Positions 13,501 through 28,500 of a stretch of 64,000 nt of DNA are shown here, in pieces; position 1 is the first letter of the stretch, and every line of letters starts with the position of its first letter. Made by a program: the position numbers and the translations under genes. The stretch comes from Ricordea florida (taxonomy: Eukaryota > Cnidaria > Anthozoa > Corallimorpharia > Ricordeidae): assembly GCA_949710005.1 (NCBI GenBank), contig OX453275.1, positions 501,001 through 565,000 on the forward strand, written 5' to 3'. The notes under the pieces were generated by a model. That model did not search any database, had not been told where the DNA came from, and saw only the letters and a program-made list of their open reading frames with translations.

Positions 13501-16500
13501 GCATATTTGCCTGAGAAGTGAAGCTTCAAGGACAAATACTTGTTTTAAAAACATCAAATTTTTGCAGGGCAACTATAAGCTGATAGTTCCTCAGTAGAAA
13601 CACTCTATTGTTTAAATACACTCCACTTGCTTGGGACTATACTGGGATAATGGACCTTGGTGGTATTATATAGAATGATTGTGCTGTAATGTTATTGATT
13701 CAAGATATCATAATATATTCTGTTTGCTGACATGTAGGTATGAAGGGATTATTAATTGTCCTATGGCATGTTTAACAGGCACAGTTGATGGTATTAGAGG
13801 AAGAAAGAAAGAAACAGAGTGAAGCATTTGTAGAGGCCCTGGTACGATCTGTGATGAGCAAGCATTGACATGTCTACTGCTAGTCAATCATTGTCATATT
13901 CTATATTGAATTCATGATCCCTTTTAGAAGCTTTTTGCAGACAAATAACAAACGAACAAGCTGCAGTGAAAGACAACTGCAGGATTAACCACCATAGCAC
14001 CAGTATAAAGATATCTAGTAGGGTTGTTAAGGAATGGGTTGTTTTTCATCGTGCAAAATGTGATGATAATATAAATCCTTCATTTGTCACACGGTGTACT
14101 CACTGGATGTTGATCGCGACGTTTCGACTGCTTACTGCTAGTCTTCTTCAGGCGATGGGGTCGACTGATTCCGGTTCACCATTATGTGGCTGCATGGTCT
14201 GCTCTGATTGGTGCATTTCGATCCTGCTATTGTTCCTGCTTGCTGTGTCTTCCTCAGGGGTCCGCTGGCTTGCCGCGTGTTTGTTGTTGTGTTCTTGATC
14301 ATCGGCATCCACGCTTCTGGAATGTCAATTCCATTATCCCTATTGATGTTATTAGGGTGCAGTGAATTGCCTCTTTCACCTTCCTTGTGTACCAGTGGTT
14401 ATCACGATCAATAAACTTGACTTCTTTCCAAAGCGATTTGTGTCCTGTTTCATTGGCGTGTTCTGAAACAGCGGAGTTTTGAGTTCAAGCGAGGCAGATG
14501 TCTCTGTCGTGTTCTTACTAGGGTTCTAGTAGGGTTGTTGTGTACATGCATGAAGGGGATAGTTTTGACTGAAATAATTAGCTTACCACCTTTCACCTTC
14601 TAACATAAATATTATTATTACTATTCAGCGCAAGGAAGCAGAATATCAGCAGAAGAAAGTGGAGGCCGCAGCTACAAAGCTACAAAAATTCTACAGAGGC
14701 TTCAGGTAATTCAGATTTTACAGAATAGGTGCAAACTGCCTTGGATTTATTTATGTATTACCATGTTTGAGATCTTTAAATTGATCTACCAACTTCTTTA
14801 AAAATCCTATATGACAAAGATGTGATGAATAATTGGAGACAGTTTATTCAGTGGTGGTTGCACTCTTTTCAGCAAATTTGAATGTTTTTGTTAACCTTGG
14901 AAATCTTCCTCTGTAAAACACTGCTTTATGGTACAAAATACGTAAAATAATGGCATTTTTTGTCATCTGAATTCAGATATTGTCAGTTATTTATGGCACT
15001 TAAGTTGCATGCAAAATGAGATAACTGCCACCTACCCATCAATGCTATCATTTTTTTGGTAATTTTTAACCTGTAGTGGTAAACTGTTGCCAAAATTTAT
15101 TATCATTTTCTTAGGATAAGGAAACAGTATAAGTCTTTGTTAGAAGCTAGAAGACTAAAAAGACTTCAAAGAAAAAAAGAGGAGCTTGATGCTGTTGAAA
15201 GAGTAGAAAAAAGGGTGAGAGAGGAAGCAGAGAAAAGAAAGGTTGAAGAAGAGCGAAGAAGAAAGGAACAAGAGGAAAAGAAAAAGATAGAGGAGCAAGA
15301 AAAGTTGAAAAGACAGGAACAGGCTGAGAAAATAAGGAAGTTAGAGGAAGAACAAAGAAAGAGAGATGCAGAGAAAAGAAGGAAAGAAGAGGAGCATAGA
15401 AGACGAGTTGAAAAAGAAAGGAAGAAGCAAGAACTAGAAGAACAAAAGAGAAGAAAGGCGGAAGAACAGAAACAAAGAGAGGCAGAACAAAGGGGAAAGA
15501 TAGAAGAGCAAAGGAGAAAAGCAGAGGAAGAAAATAGACAAAAGATTGAAGAGGCTAAAACACAAGAGGAAGAAGATAGACGAAGGACTGAAGAAGCTAA
15601 AAGAGAAGAGGAAGAAATGCAGCTAAAAGAATCAGAAGAGAAGATGATGCAAGAGCAAAGGAAAACGAGAGAAGAGGAAGAGGAACCGAAAAAAAAAGAT
15701 GGAGAAAGAAAAATTGGAGAAGGAAGGAGAAAAGAATTGGCGAATAAGGAACAGGTGGAAGAGGGCAGAAGAGAGGAAGAGAACAAATGGCATATCAAAC
15801 TGATAGTATCAAACCATTTACTGGTGGCTACAACAGAGAATAAATTCACAGAGAAAAAAGATGTGTTGAACTCAAAGCAAAGCAGGCAACAGGAAGAAAA
15901 CAACTCGAAAGAAGAAAACTTCCAACTTGGCTGTGCATTATCTTTGAGACATGACCTTGAACGAAGAAGACAGAAGTGGGTCCAAGAACATACTCCATGG
16001 AGGTGAGATTGGTTAATTTTTTGACATAAGCAAGAGAGATTTTCATTGTGGACTTTGAAGTGGGTAATGGACATATTAGGTGGGATGTACTGTTCCCTTG
16101 TAAAGGTTAGACCTGGAATAGGAGCTGAGGAGTGGTAAAGTGATAATCCTGTTGGTACATGCAGTAGCTCACTGTTAAGCAAAATATGCATAACAATATA
16201 TATATATATATATTAACTTAAACAGGTAACTTAGTTGAATACCTCTAAATATTGAAGCTGTAATTTATTTCTCATCCCCAGCAAAATGTCCACAGTGGAT
16301 CAAAGAACTCATGCTGTTGCTAAAAATAGACGAAGGTACTGTATCCATTGAGAATGATTACAATAACAGAATTACAGTGTATGGGCTTTGTAGTGACAAC
16401 AATAAGGGTACTGACTGTTATCGTCTTAATGCTGTATCTGAATATTTCTACTAGGAGAGCATTTTCTGCTGCCAAACATCTTCCAACATTAACTGAGGAA

Positions 16501-19500
16501 CAACTTCTGAATTCATGCCCCAATGTCCCCCTTCACAAAGTAAGTTTTGCTAGCTTTAGTTTAAGTTTCCATTTCAGTCGGTTAATTTTCTTTTTTCCTT
16601 CCCATTCCATTAAAAAGGTAAAGGTAAAGGCACACACAAGCCACAGGAGGCCCACAAGGCCGGAGCTTATCCCAGTTTCAGTAGCATGAAGCACCTGGGA
16701 GTATTATTACTCCCCCCTGGATGGGATGCTGGTCCATCGTAGGGTTACCCCCAGCATTGTATCGCTAGTACCCATTTATACACCTGGGTGGAGAGAGACA
16801 GTGTGGAGTAAAGTTTCTTATCTAAGGAAACAACACAGTGCCAGCATCAGAGCTTGAACTCCAAACCTTCTCCTCGGAAGTCCAACACACGAACCACTAC
16901 ACTACTGTGCCTCCAACATTCCATTAAGACCAAGGAAAATTTGTGATACTGACTGGAATTTTAGGATTTGAATTGTTTTAATCTTAGTCAATTACAATGA
17001 AGGTAGTCCCACTGCATAACTGCATCACTGCCGCACCCACTTTTTGCTGGTGCCCCGCCCTTTTTGTCAAAGAATTCCAACAATTTGACCACAGTTGCTG
17101 TGTGCACGATAGCGCACATGACCAAGACATGGTGAGTTTACTAAAATTCTTCTTTTGGTCCTTTACCTAAAACTCGTCCTTTCCATCATGAACCTGTAAA
17201 AGTTGAAAACTTGTTTTCATCAAACTCTTATTGACATTACCTCACATGCTGACATTTAGACCAATTAAAGAAAGTGGGTGTGGCTGTCAAACAAAGTGGG
17301 AGGAGTAGCAAGATGAAAATTTATGCCTATTCCATGGTTCGGTGATTCAAACCTAGACACCATTTTTCAAATCATACGAGTAGTTGCTATAACAACATTG
17401 TAATTTCACAGCTATAACAACATTGTAATTTTGCAGCAAAATTAAGGAGTAATTTGTCACCCATGATATTACAATAATAACACATATGGCAAAGAGTGCA
17501 GTTATGTTGGTGATTTTCAAGTAATTTTCTCACACCTATTGAAATATCTTGAATTCTTGTTTTTCTCATTATTTGTATTATGATTATCACGGCTCTAATG
17601 AGAGCATAATAATCCATGTAGGTTAAGGTCATCATCCTGAAAAACCTGCCAAGCTGTGGAATGCAAGGAATCAGTCGATGTCCTGACCTGCAGTCCCTGG
17701 TACTTCATAACTGTGGTGTGCTTGCAGTGGAAGGATTGGAACAGTGTAAACAACTGTTACAGCTGTACATCGAGGTAAATTAAGTAATGCAAATTGTTTG
17801 GGATAAATATGGTAACTTACAAAATAAATATTGTCTCCATGAGATAAAATTATTGATACTATAGATTTGGTTTTATTAAATATTTAACATAGTTGGAGAT
17901 AAATATGAAGATAATGATGATAAATTCTTTGAGCACAGTTTTAATCAAATTTTCCAGGTAATGTTCATTTTGTGTTACTGCTCCTGTGAGATAAAACTTG
18001 ACTTGCTAAATGTGTTTGACTATTATTAATTTTTTTATAACTGTTTTTTCAGGAAAATCAAGTGGAAGCTATAAACTGTAAGGACTTGTCAAATCTGGAA
18101 GAAATTAGCCTGAAAAATAACAATTTAACATCTGTCCATGGTTTAGAAGGATGCTTGTCCATGAAGTTGCTAGATCTGTGCAACAACAAGATCACCAGGA
18201 TAGGTAGTAATACGAATTTGCCAATAATTCATTAAGTCAGTAAGGTTAATTTTTAAACAAGTTTTCTTCTCTATTGGTGCTGAAGTTTGTTATTTTTAGA
18301 CATACAGTGTATGTACATAGCATATAAGTTATATCAAAAGAATAGCATTTTTCCACCCAAGTTATTTTCTTCTAAATGCCAGAATTAGAATGATTACCGA
18401 GAGTTGCAGCATTCAGGACAAAATTGGTTATGATCGAGCAAATCATATAGCAGTAATATGACTTATAGCCATGTAGAGCAAATCATATATCAAAATCCCT
18501 CTTTGTCAACTGATTTGTTTTGTGCTTGATGTATTCTAGGGGATTTATCCTCTTGTGGCAAGTTACAAAGGCTGCTTTTGGATAACAATCAGCTAATTAA
18601 TACTAAGGTAAAATCATTGCAGAACACTACCTAGCATTGTTTTCCTGGATACCATGTCACCGGTTCTGACATGTTTTTTCTCTATGCAATCAGGGTTTGA
18701 CCAGTGTCCCTTGTTTACAAAATCTCAGCTTAGCACATAACCACCTGGCTTTTATAAGTGATATTGAGAGATGTGTGCTACTCCAGTCACTGAACCTTCA
18801 GTCCAATAACTTACAAGAGGTATTGTACTGTTCTTTATCAGGCTGTTATATGTAACAACTAAGTTGTGTGTGCCTTGAGGCCACAAAATTGTCAAGAGAT
18901 CTAGAGTAGGAATCTCCTATGGTAATGTACAGCTCTAACATGACTGTAAATTAAGAATCCTCTATTTTCCACAGTTCAACAAAGGATGAATTATTGTGCA
19001 ATCAGTTCTATATTATTTTCATTTGGATTGGTATAGGAATGCATGGTAGTGATCAGGTAGCCTTACATGGTTAGTGTCCTTTGATAAAGCAACAAAATGT
19101 TTTATGGAATTGAGCTTTTATCTTGGAAATGCTTAGTTCTGGATTAAACTGTCCCTTCCATTTTGAGTGAATAGAAAGTCCATTCAACCTTTTGGCTCCT
19201 GAATTTAATTCTTTCTTGGCATGCCCTTACAATAACAATTACATATAATAATAGTACTGTATTATTGTTAAAGCAAATGGGTGATCATTGAGAACGTGAT
19301 CAGTTCAAGAACTTGGAATCAATATAACACCAAATTCTTTAAACTAACATATATGTAGAGAAACAACTCAGATATTGGCAGTAAAAGGATTAATATAACA
19401 TTTAATTTCCTTGAAGGCTCCTCAACTTGTCAATTGTGTCCTTTTGAGGGAGCTCCATCTGGATGATAATAGTATTTCATCCCTGGAATCTCTGTCAACA

Positions 19501-22500
19501 TCTTGGCTTCCGTCACTTCAGATTTTGTCTGTGAGTCAGAACAGGTGAGGGTTGTGTATTATGGAACACAGGATCAATAGCATACAAATACTACCAAAGA
19601 CAATATAGAAAACATCATGGCATCAAGCAAAGTATGTAAGAGACAAATTATAAACCAAGACCCTTTAACTCGTTTCCGTCAAACGCACGATTATGGGTTC
19701 TTGTACGACCCCATGATTTAGAAAACTTACCAAAATATTACATTACTTCCTTTTGCTTCCAAATTTGGCACACAGGAAGTAAATGAACGCACCCAATCAC
19801 CTGGTGAATTTTAGCTCGTATACTTTAGTGACAGATGCATGACGAATTTTTAAATTCTGATTTGAGAGCGTGAGGAGAGGTTAAGGAGGAGGGTTTTTCC
19901 TATCATTTGACATCATACTCTGACGGACATTCCCATATGGATATAGCTCCCCGGAAATTTTGAAAAACAAGCTTTTATCAATTTTGTGTTTGTAAGAATG
20001 GCTTATAGAAATTAAATTGTATTAAATTCTGTATTTGCTATTTTTCAAGCAGACTTGAAAGAAATAATACCAGATAAAAAAAGAAAACTTTTTTCCTTTA
20101 ACTTTTTTCAGCAATTGGCTGGCATCTTGGTTTATGGGGATTTATATGCAAATTGTATGCATAGGTTATGTAAAATAGGCAACATGCTAAATTTTTGTGG
20201 AAAATATTATTGCTTACTAGAATGTGAAATATACATGTTTGGAAAGCCTATTTTGTACCCTTCAAAATGAGGTATATCTTTGATCACTGCTGTAAATGTC
20301 TGCGGAGATGTTAAATAAAAATGAAATGTCCGTCAATTTGCTTGATTTTTGGACCGTCGGAAATGAGTTAATGTAAAATAATGTTAGAAGTGGTATTCAA
20401 GTTTCATAAATAGATCTCACCTCTTTTATTATATAGATGTGAGTGTTTTACTGGGAATTAGACCAATCATAAAATTCACATGAAACTACATCTGTGACCA
20501 TTGTGGTGTATTTCCTTATCCTCGCTAGTGAAGATATTGATGACATCACTTCCCACCTTGCACAATTCAGTTTGTGAACAAAGCTGCCAAACGAACATCT
20601 TAATGTGTTTTTGTCTATATAATATAAAGAAAATTACATGTTTGCTTGAAGATATGAATTTTATGTTCTCGTAGGAAGAACAATCTCATTCATTCACCAC
20701 GCTTACTCGTGCTCAAGACATTGTTCTGTCCAATCGAACATAAAAGTTATATCTTCTTGCCACCGTGTAATATCCTGTATGTATCTCCCATTCAGCCTTT
20801 CACAGTGTGCATCACTCAGTAACCTGCTTGTTTTGGATACACTGGATATAAGTAACAACCTAATTTCAGGTAAGACTTTTGAGCCTTTTGTAAAGAGGTA
20901 CTTAACAAAAATCTAAATGCCAACAGCATATAGTAAATCAGGCAAAATCCCTGCTGTGCCTTTCATATTGTGCTGTTCGTCTCCAACATGGAGTCAAAAC
21001 TTTTTAGCAAAAGGGTAAAATCCGTAAAAGCCACAACCTACTTCTCTGATTTTGTATTTCAGACACCAACAGTCTCATCTCTGGATTACAAGAATGTGGA
21101 CTCCTTAGGATATTAAAGATTGTTGGGAATCCTGTCCATGAAGAACCTAGCTGCAGGTACACTTCATAATAAGTCTATTTAACTTATTATGAGTGTCTAA
21201 TTTGTAGCATTTAAATAAATTTCTACCAGATATATTCTAATATCCCCATTTGAATGATTTACCGTTTTTCCATACTGTATTTAGAAAATGAGGTTGCCTG
21301 TTTTCCAAGTTTACCTCTGTGAGCAGTCAAGCTCTAGTTTAGCCTGCTCAGGCCCTCAGTTCGTGGGCACGATCAAAACAGCGGGTGAGCGGCAGAAGTC
21401 TGGGAGGGAAAAAATGCGAGCAAAGGGAGAGAGCTTCCCCTTCCCTTTTTTCCTTACCAGACTCCCACAGATTTGTTCTCTCGCTCTCCTGCTTTTCGAT
21501 CGTGCCCACGATCCGGGAGCCTGGCACAGGCTAGCTCTAGTTGTAAATAAAATTAGTGTAATATAAAATGCTATTATTATCTCAAAAAGAAAAACAAGCT
21601 AACTTGAAGAAGAATCTGTCATTTCATCACAGCTCGCTCTAGGCTTTTCTCACACCCTTTTGTATGTGTGCTCTGTGTGCTCATTATCTTTTGTATGTGT
21701 ACCCTGTGTGCTCATTATCAGAACAGATACTGTTATTGCTACCCTCTGAGACTATCAAGTGTAAAGTTGTAACTCTCGAAAATACGCTCATCAAGGCTAA
21801 TGTTACCTTCCTTCTCAGAAGTTGTCCTGCTCGTCATGCAACAGTGGGAGACATTACATGATGAGCAAGACAACAGCTGTGAAGTAGACTGAGCTAATGT
21901 CTTTCCATTTTTTTATGTGTAGAACTGCAGTATTAGAAGCATTGCCAAGTCTCACCATATTGGATGATGAAAGTCTATCTCAAGACATGGTAAGGACGCA
22001 TTGGTAGGGAGGGGTAGGATAATAATCCTCAGTGCTTTTTCGCAGAAACCAGGTAGCTTGGTTTAAATGTCCCTTTTATTGCCTGTAACGTTTTGCAGAT
22101 CCCAATCATAAAGGCCAATTCTTTCACAGCCATGTGTCTACAGCAGCTTCAGGATCAAGATGCTCTGAGTGCTGGACATCAAAGGGAAATTAGGTTAGTG
22201 ACAAAGGGGTGGAAAATTTACTTGTTCCTAGTTCTGAATTATTTTTGTGTTGGTGTTTGTTTAGTGCAGTGCAACACTTAAGAGTTCTCCTGTTTTCACT
22301 CATTTCTCATCAGAGCTGTTTCCTTTCAACAACAGAATCCAGAGGCCATTTTACAGAGGCTACGTCTAGTGGTACTTATTGCATGAAATTTTGTTTTTTG
22401 AAATAGCACTTGTGATGTGTGTTATACTGAGTATCAGTTTGTTAACATTGTGTGCTTTATTTACGGTATCAGAGCCTGCACAGCAAGGAATGGTTTGAGC

Positions 22501-25500
22501 TAGCTGTAAAGCATCTACAGCAACATGAAAACTTCAACCCAAGTAGCACTTCAGTCAATATGAAAGACATTAATAGTGTTGTAGGGACAGTGGGTGAGAC
22601 CAGTGGGTCATGTGACAGCATGATTGGGGAGCTGCAAGGAACAAATACACAGGCTGTAGAATCCCTGTAAGTCTACCAAATAATTTGATTTGCCATCATA
22701 TAAAGTATCTGTGCAGTTGTAATGGCTTTAAGTTCCATGGAAGCTTCTTTTCTTATTGTGCGGGGTAAAAAAATTTTGTTGAAAACCAAAGCCAAAGATT
22801 AAGTAAAGCTTGTTGTTGTTATTATTACACAAATCCATTATTGTCATTCATGGTTCATTCCATGTACATTGAACCATTCAGTTACTTTCTTCTTGTAGAA
22901 AAATAGTATCTTAATCACAAGAAAATAATTACTCGGGCTACCTGTGGTAGCACGAGTCTAGGTTTCGGTTTCCTATAAGTCTATCGTCGACGTCGAGAAT
23001 GAGCAAGCCTGCGCTGCTCGCGGTCTGCGGTGTCCCTGAAGCCATGAAAGCGAGGCGCCTTGCAGACATCGTCATGCTGCGAAGGGTTTATGCGATGACT
23101 ATGAAGAATTATTTTACTTCTGTGACGCTAACCACTCTCACAAAAGCACACGCCGTTCGCGGTAGACCCTCACTAAAAGATGTCGAGCATATTGGAATCT
23201 TTCAAGATGATACATGTGGTTCCAGAATCAAGAGCCTTTGGACTTATACCAATGACAGTGGGGATAAGTTTTTTATTTATTCTTTTGTTTACAATTTTGA
23301 ACAGTTTCTTTTGCAGTCTATCGTTCGTTCAGCTATCAGTAGCTAGCTTGTTGATCGCTGCCCTGTACATGGTTCTGGTTGTACTACATTTCATAATTGT
23401 GTCGGCAAAGACTTTGATAGACTCTCTACAAAATGACTGTGATGTATTGGAAAAAGCTGTTCAATTATCTGTATTTGTTCATCCCAATAAAGAGTCCCAT
23501 TTATTAGAGGAATGCAGGTCTCGTTATGCTAAGTTCCGTATTCATCAGTTGGAGCACAAGCCTCGTCTTATTCAAACTCAAGTTTTTCTACCTGCGTGGT
23601 CGTGTGGAAAGACATTAGCGGGAACAGGCGAAATCGGAAGAATAGTATATCCGATTGAGGAGTAATATTGTTATTTTTCCCCACATATCGCTTCTTCGCC
23701 GTCGATAACTTGGAATCACGATGAATGGCTTCAGGTTTCACAATTGTTTTTCTACCGTGGGAACCAAAGAAGCTGATTGGTAAACATTAATCCGATTAGT
23801 AAACAAACCCAATTATCACTGAAATTTCTGTAAACCTAGAATTCTTTCTGATAAAATCACTCAGCAACACGACGTCGACAAGAATTGCGGTGCGATATAC
23901 AGTCTGGTAGGTTTTTTGCGGTCGTGGAATCAGCCATATAGAATACAAAATATATAAACCCAGGAGCTCCTGATAAACCTTAAGCGTAAACTGACATTCA
24001 CGTTTGTTCGAAGCGGTATTATGAAGTGTAGCCCGAGTGAACGCTCCCGAGAGCGTCTAGTCTTATGATAGTTTGTGACATGAGTTTAAATTTTTTGGTG
24101 CCACTTTCTCAGTCTATCAGAAGCTTAACTAAAACAATCGTCACTTCCCTGTGTGCTTTTTCCTGAGTTTGGTGCAAAAGACGTATTTGCTTTGACTTTG
24201 GGTTTGATTGGTTGGGTTTGATTGATTAGTTTGGTTTGATTGGTTAGTATCGTTTGATTGACTAGTGTCGTTTGAGTGATTAGTTTGGTTGGATTGATTA
24301 GTTTGGTTTGATTGATTAGTGTGGTTTGATTGATTAGTTTGGTTTGATTGATTAGTGTCATTTGATTGATTAGTGTCGTTTGATTGATTAGTGTCATTTG
24401 ATTGATTACTGTCGTTTGATTGATTAGTTTGGTTTGATTGTTTGCAGGAATCCACATGCTGCTGCTACTAAGATCCAGGCCCTTTGGAGAGGGTGGCATA
24501 TCAGGCATTTGATAGACGCCAAGGTTAACAAGGTAAAGTAACTATAGCAACCGTGGTGCATGTCGATAGTATTAATGCCTGTGCATGATAAGTTCGAAGG
24601 CGCTGTACATCAAATTTACTGAAATCCAAACTAAAAGAAAAAGTAATCAGAATACTAAAAATAAAAATAAAAATCAAGTCCACATCGTAAAGCAAGGGAT
24701 GATAAAAAGTGTCATAAAAAGACTCGCTTAAAAGAACAGAGGTCAGCTGCAAGTCTCAAGTGATCGGATCGGCTATTCCAAAGTGTTGGTGCACAAACGG
24801 AAAATGATCTGTTGCCATACTTAGTATTGGACCGAGGAACCTTCAGAAGACCCCTAGATAAAGATCATAGTGGCCGCAGTGGTAGATATCTGTCCAGCAG
24901 ATCAGTTATATACACTGGTGCAAGACCATTAAGCGCCTTAAAATGTCAATAATATGATCTTAAAAATAATGCGTGGACTAGTAGTTACAGCTGTTGCTGA
25001 ACGAATTATTAAAATAAGTAAATTATCTTGCCAATAAAATGTTCACTATGTTAACAGAGGTTGGTTTGTAATTTCTTTGTCTATATGTGATAATAAATAC
25101 CAGACACAAAGAAATTACAAAACAACCTAGGTTAAATCAAATTTAACCGGTAACACTGTTTTTTTTTGTCAGTGGATGGCCGCTGTGACAATTCAGGCGG
25201 CTTGGCGCGGTTACCTAGCACGTTTGCAATTTAACAAAGAGACGAAGGAAAGATGGGATCCAATTAAACATTCCGCTGCTACAGTGATTCAGGTACATCA
25301 ATCTTCGTCTCAGCTCATAGGAAAACAGTACTGTTCAGTGGTGTAAAACTATAAAAAGACTGGTCCACTGTATGGTTTGAACCTTAGTAGATGAAAAAGT
25401 TAAACCTCACTGAATAGTAGTACAAACAGTACCAAATTACAGAACTGTTCAGTGGCTTTACAAAGAAAGGTCTCATTGCATGGTTCGATCCGCAGTGAAA

Positions 25501-28500
25501 AAGTTAGAACCACACTGTATAGCGAAGAAAACAGTACCACAGTACAGCACTGTTCAAAATAGTCGCACGGCATGGTTTGATGTACAGATGAAAAAGTTTG
25601 AACCACACTACATGTATTTAGCAAATCAAACAGTTTTCACAGTTATAGCACCGTTTTGGACAGCGGTAACATAATTACTGATTACACAATATTAGTGGCT
25701 GATTAAAGTAGACAGGGTAGTGTATTCATGTAAGCCTTTACAAAATATCCCTAGATCTCCTCGGGGGAGGGGGGGGGGGGGGGTAATCAGAAGATCTCGG
25801 GATATTTTGTAAAGGCTTACATGATTCACTACCCAGTAGACATGCACGCTATTAATTTCATTCGGTTTTCAGGCCCACTTTCGAGGCCAGCGTGTTCGCC
25901 GCCGCCTGGCGGATGCTCTGCAAGCTGCGCAGTGTTATTACGAAAGCGATGAAGAGTTTGACTATGATGAAGAAGTTGATCTGTCAGCTTTTGATTTTGA
26001 TGAGAATACTTTAGAAGAAGGATGGATACCAAGCAACACACCACAACTACCTCCCCGGTAAGTAGTTAATTGTCACAATTCCACGTGAAACTAGGGTTCT
26101 CAGAGTCAATTTACATGGCTTGAAGATTGCGAAAACTCATCCGAACTCTTTCGAAATCATATGAATGTTGATGGGCTCCTGTCCGCTATAATGAGTTCAA
26201 ACTAAGAAAGCGTTAATTAATTTATCTCTATTCCATGTATATGTTTTCAGTGTGATGTCCTTCTCTTTTTCTAGGGGTCCTGTTTTGAAGCAACCAGCAC
26301 AGACATCATGGGTAACTTCATTTGCACGTAAAATGGTTTAACAAAGATTATGTGGCGAGAAAACTCCTCCTTCCTATTGTATTTTTAACATTTTTCCCCA
26401 TTTTAAGACGGTAATCTTTTCTTTACCCGAATTAAACTAGAGAATCATAGGAATACCGTTTTCTGCTTGTCTTGTAGAACGTGATCAATGTTGTCATCTC
26501 TAGAACAGCATTTTCTAATCAAAACCTGTTTAACAGGATCTTGATAGGAGTTTAAGCAGAGACATTCTAAACGACACTGTAACACTAAAACCCCGCCAGG
26601 CATGGAGGCCAGCAGATTCGCCCATTCCCTATATCAATCAACCGCCTGTTGCCAAAGCAACCATGGATCATGATGCCAGGTCTGTGACGTCCGGGATGCA
26701 GAGTCACGTGTCTCATCGCGCTGAGGAGTTGAGTAATGAATGGTGAGTTATAGCTTCTATAAAACCTACAGTAGTTAGAGGCAGTTTTGTCCTAAAAGTA
26801 AAGTCATGAAGCGTTATCGCTCTGTTAGTTTTCTAGCAGAAAAATCCAAATTTCAAATTTTGATAGAAACTTGATCAGTGCTGCGTGCAATGGGCCGTTT
26901 ATTTCCTGGAAAGAAGCAAATGAAAATCGACGTCCCATTGAATATGTTCTCCAATTGTCAATTCATTTGATAATCAGCTGCCTGAAAAGAACGCCCCCTT
27001 TCGTTTTTCTCGGTTTAGTTATGGAAACATCGATATTCTTTACGACCAAACCCGCAAACTGCAGATCCCGCGGTTAGAGAAAAATGCGCGTCTGATGTTT
27101 GAGTATTTATTTTGCTTCCGTGTCAGGGGGTTCAGGAATTATGAAACCGCCGAGTTGATGATAAGAAGAGCAAGAAAGATGAAGTACAATCCGGCGCGAA
27201 GGAAAAAGATGCTGGGTAGGTATTTAAAATGGCGTCAGTTTGAGAGGATATCGACTGTTTACTCTGAGACTGGAATGCAACAAATTTGCTTTTTTGTGAA
27301 TGCGACACGCGCGCAACAGAGTACGAGAAAGGAGAATGAAACTGTGGTGACTGGGTCTTACGCGCCGCTTTACGAAATAAGCCTGGCTGAAAGGAGAATT
27401 CAAATCTCTTTCTTGTAGATCCCAACAAACGACTTGCCTTGTTCAAGAAGCTGGAAGAAACCAACAAACTACGCGATGTTAGACCACCACCAAACAGAAA
27501 ACAGCCGCCAAAGAGAGTGGAGTACTTTTCCGGTGAGGGGTGCAATGATCGATGGAGATGTAAACGCATATGTGCACGGTCTAATATTCAACTCGCATGT
27601 TTTTGTTCGTTGTGGAACTTGTCACATCGTGTATCTTTACCGCCACGTTTGAGTTAAGGGCTTAAAATGTTTTCTTTTTTTTTTCAGCTCGCGAGGCTAT
27701 GGCAGCTCACATGGCTTCCCAGTCGCCCTCCACTGAGCAGACAAAAGAACAGCTAACCTTCAGGTGAAGCACAGGGGTTTCAATAGAAGCCGGCAACCGG
27801 CGAATTTCGCCACCTACTTCCTAAATCGTCGCCGCCTACTTTCTAACATTAAATTTCTTTTTGGTCCCTTGAGTTTCTTGAGTCACAGAATTTCTTACCT
27901 GTTACAGCCGCCTACTTTAATATGGTCAGCCGCCTACTTCAGAACTTATTGAAACCCCTGGAAGCATAGTGTTTTTACCACCTGCGGAACTGTGCATAGA
28001 ATTAGAAAGACATAGTTTTGTCAGTAACGCATTTTACCTTGATTGACCGAGGCATAGTGCGAAGGGTTCCAGTGTTTTTGGAGTTAAGGTTTGGCAGATG
28101 TGAATGGAACCTGTCAAATTACATTAGACACGACTGGAATGTAAACTGTACACAACTTGACCAGCATCACATGAGGGAAATAGGTAAGCTGCCATCAGTA
28201 CGATCATTTGTTAGCTGCACCACACGTAACTTTCTTGACTCTAAGGGATGCCTCCATTCAGGGTGATGAAATGTCAGTCAACTTTAAAAACAGTTACTTT
28301 CAGAAATCTCACACCCGGACGATCTTAGTCAACAAACAACTACCGAGACTCCTGAGTTGAAACGTTTACACATTTCTTTGTCATGTTATTAGCTGGGTAT
28401 ACAGACAAGCTGTTGTACATGAAGATGAAGAGAGAAACATAATGGCGGATCACACAGAATATGAGCTTGAAAACAGGAGTAAGAAGACCTCACCTGAAAA

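Noticed and set aside
15166..16191. 341-codon Ser/Phe/Cys-rich frame on the minus strand
   Set aside because: It is antisense to the purine-rich coiled-coil exon of LRRIQ1, where stop codons are rare by composition.
24125..24508. Asn/Gln/Thr-rich repeat protein on the minus strand
   Set aside because: It is an artefact of the TTTGATTGATTAGT minisatellite; it overlaps the LRRIQ1 IQ exon on the other strand.
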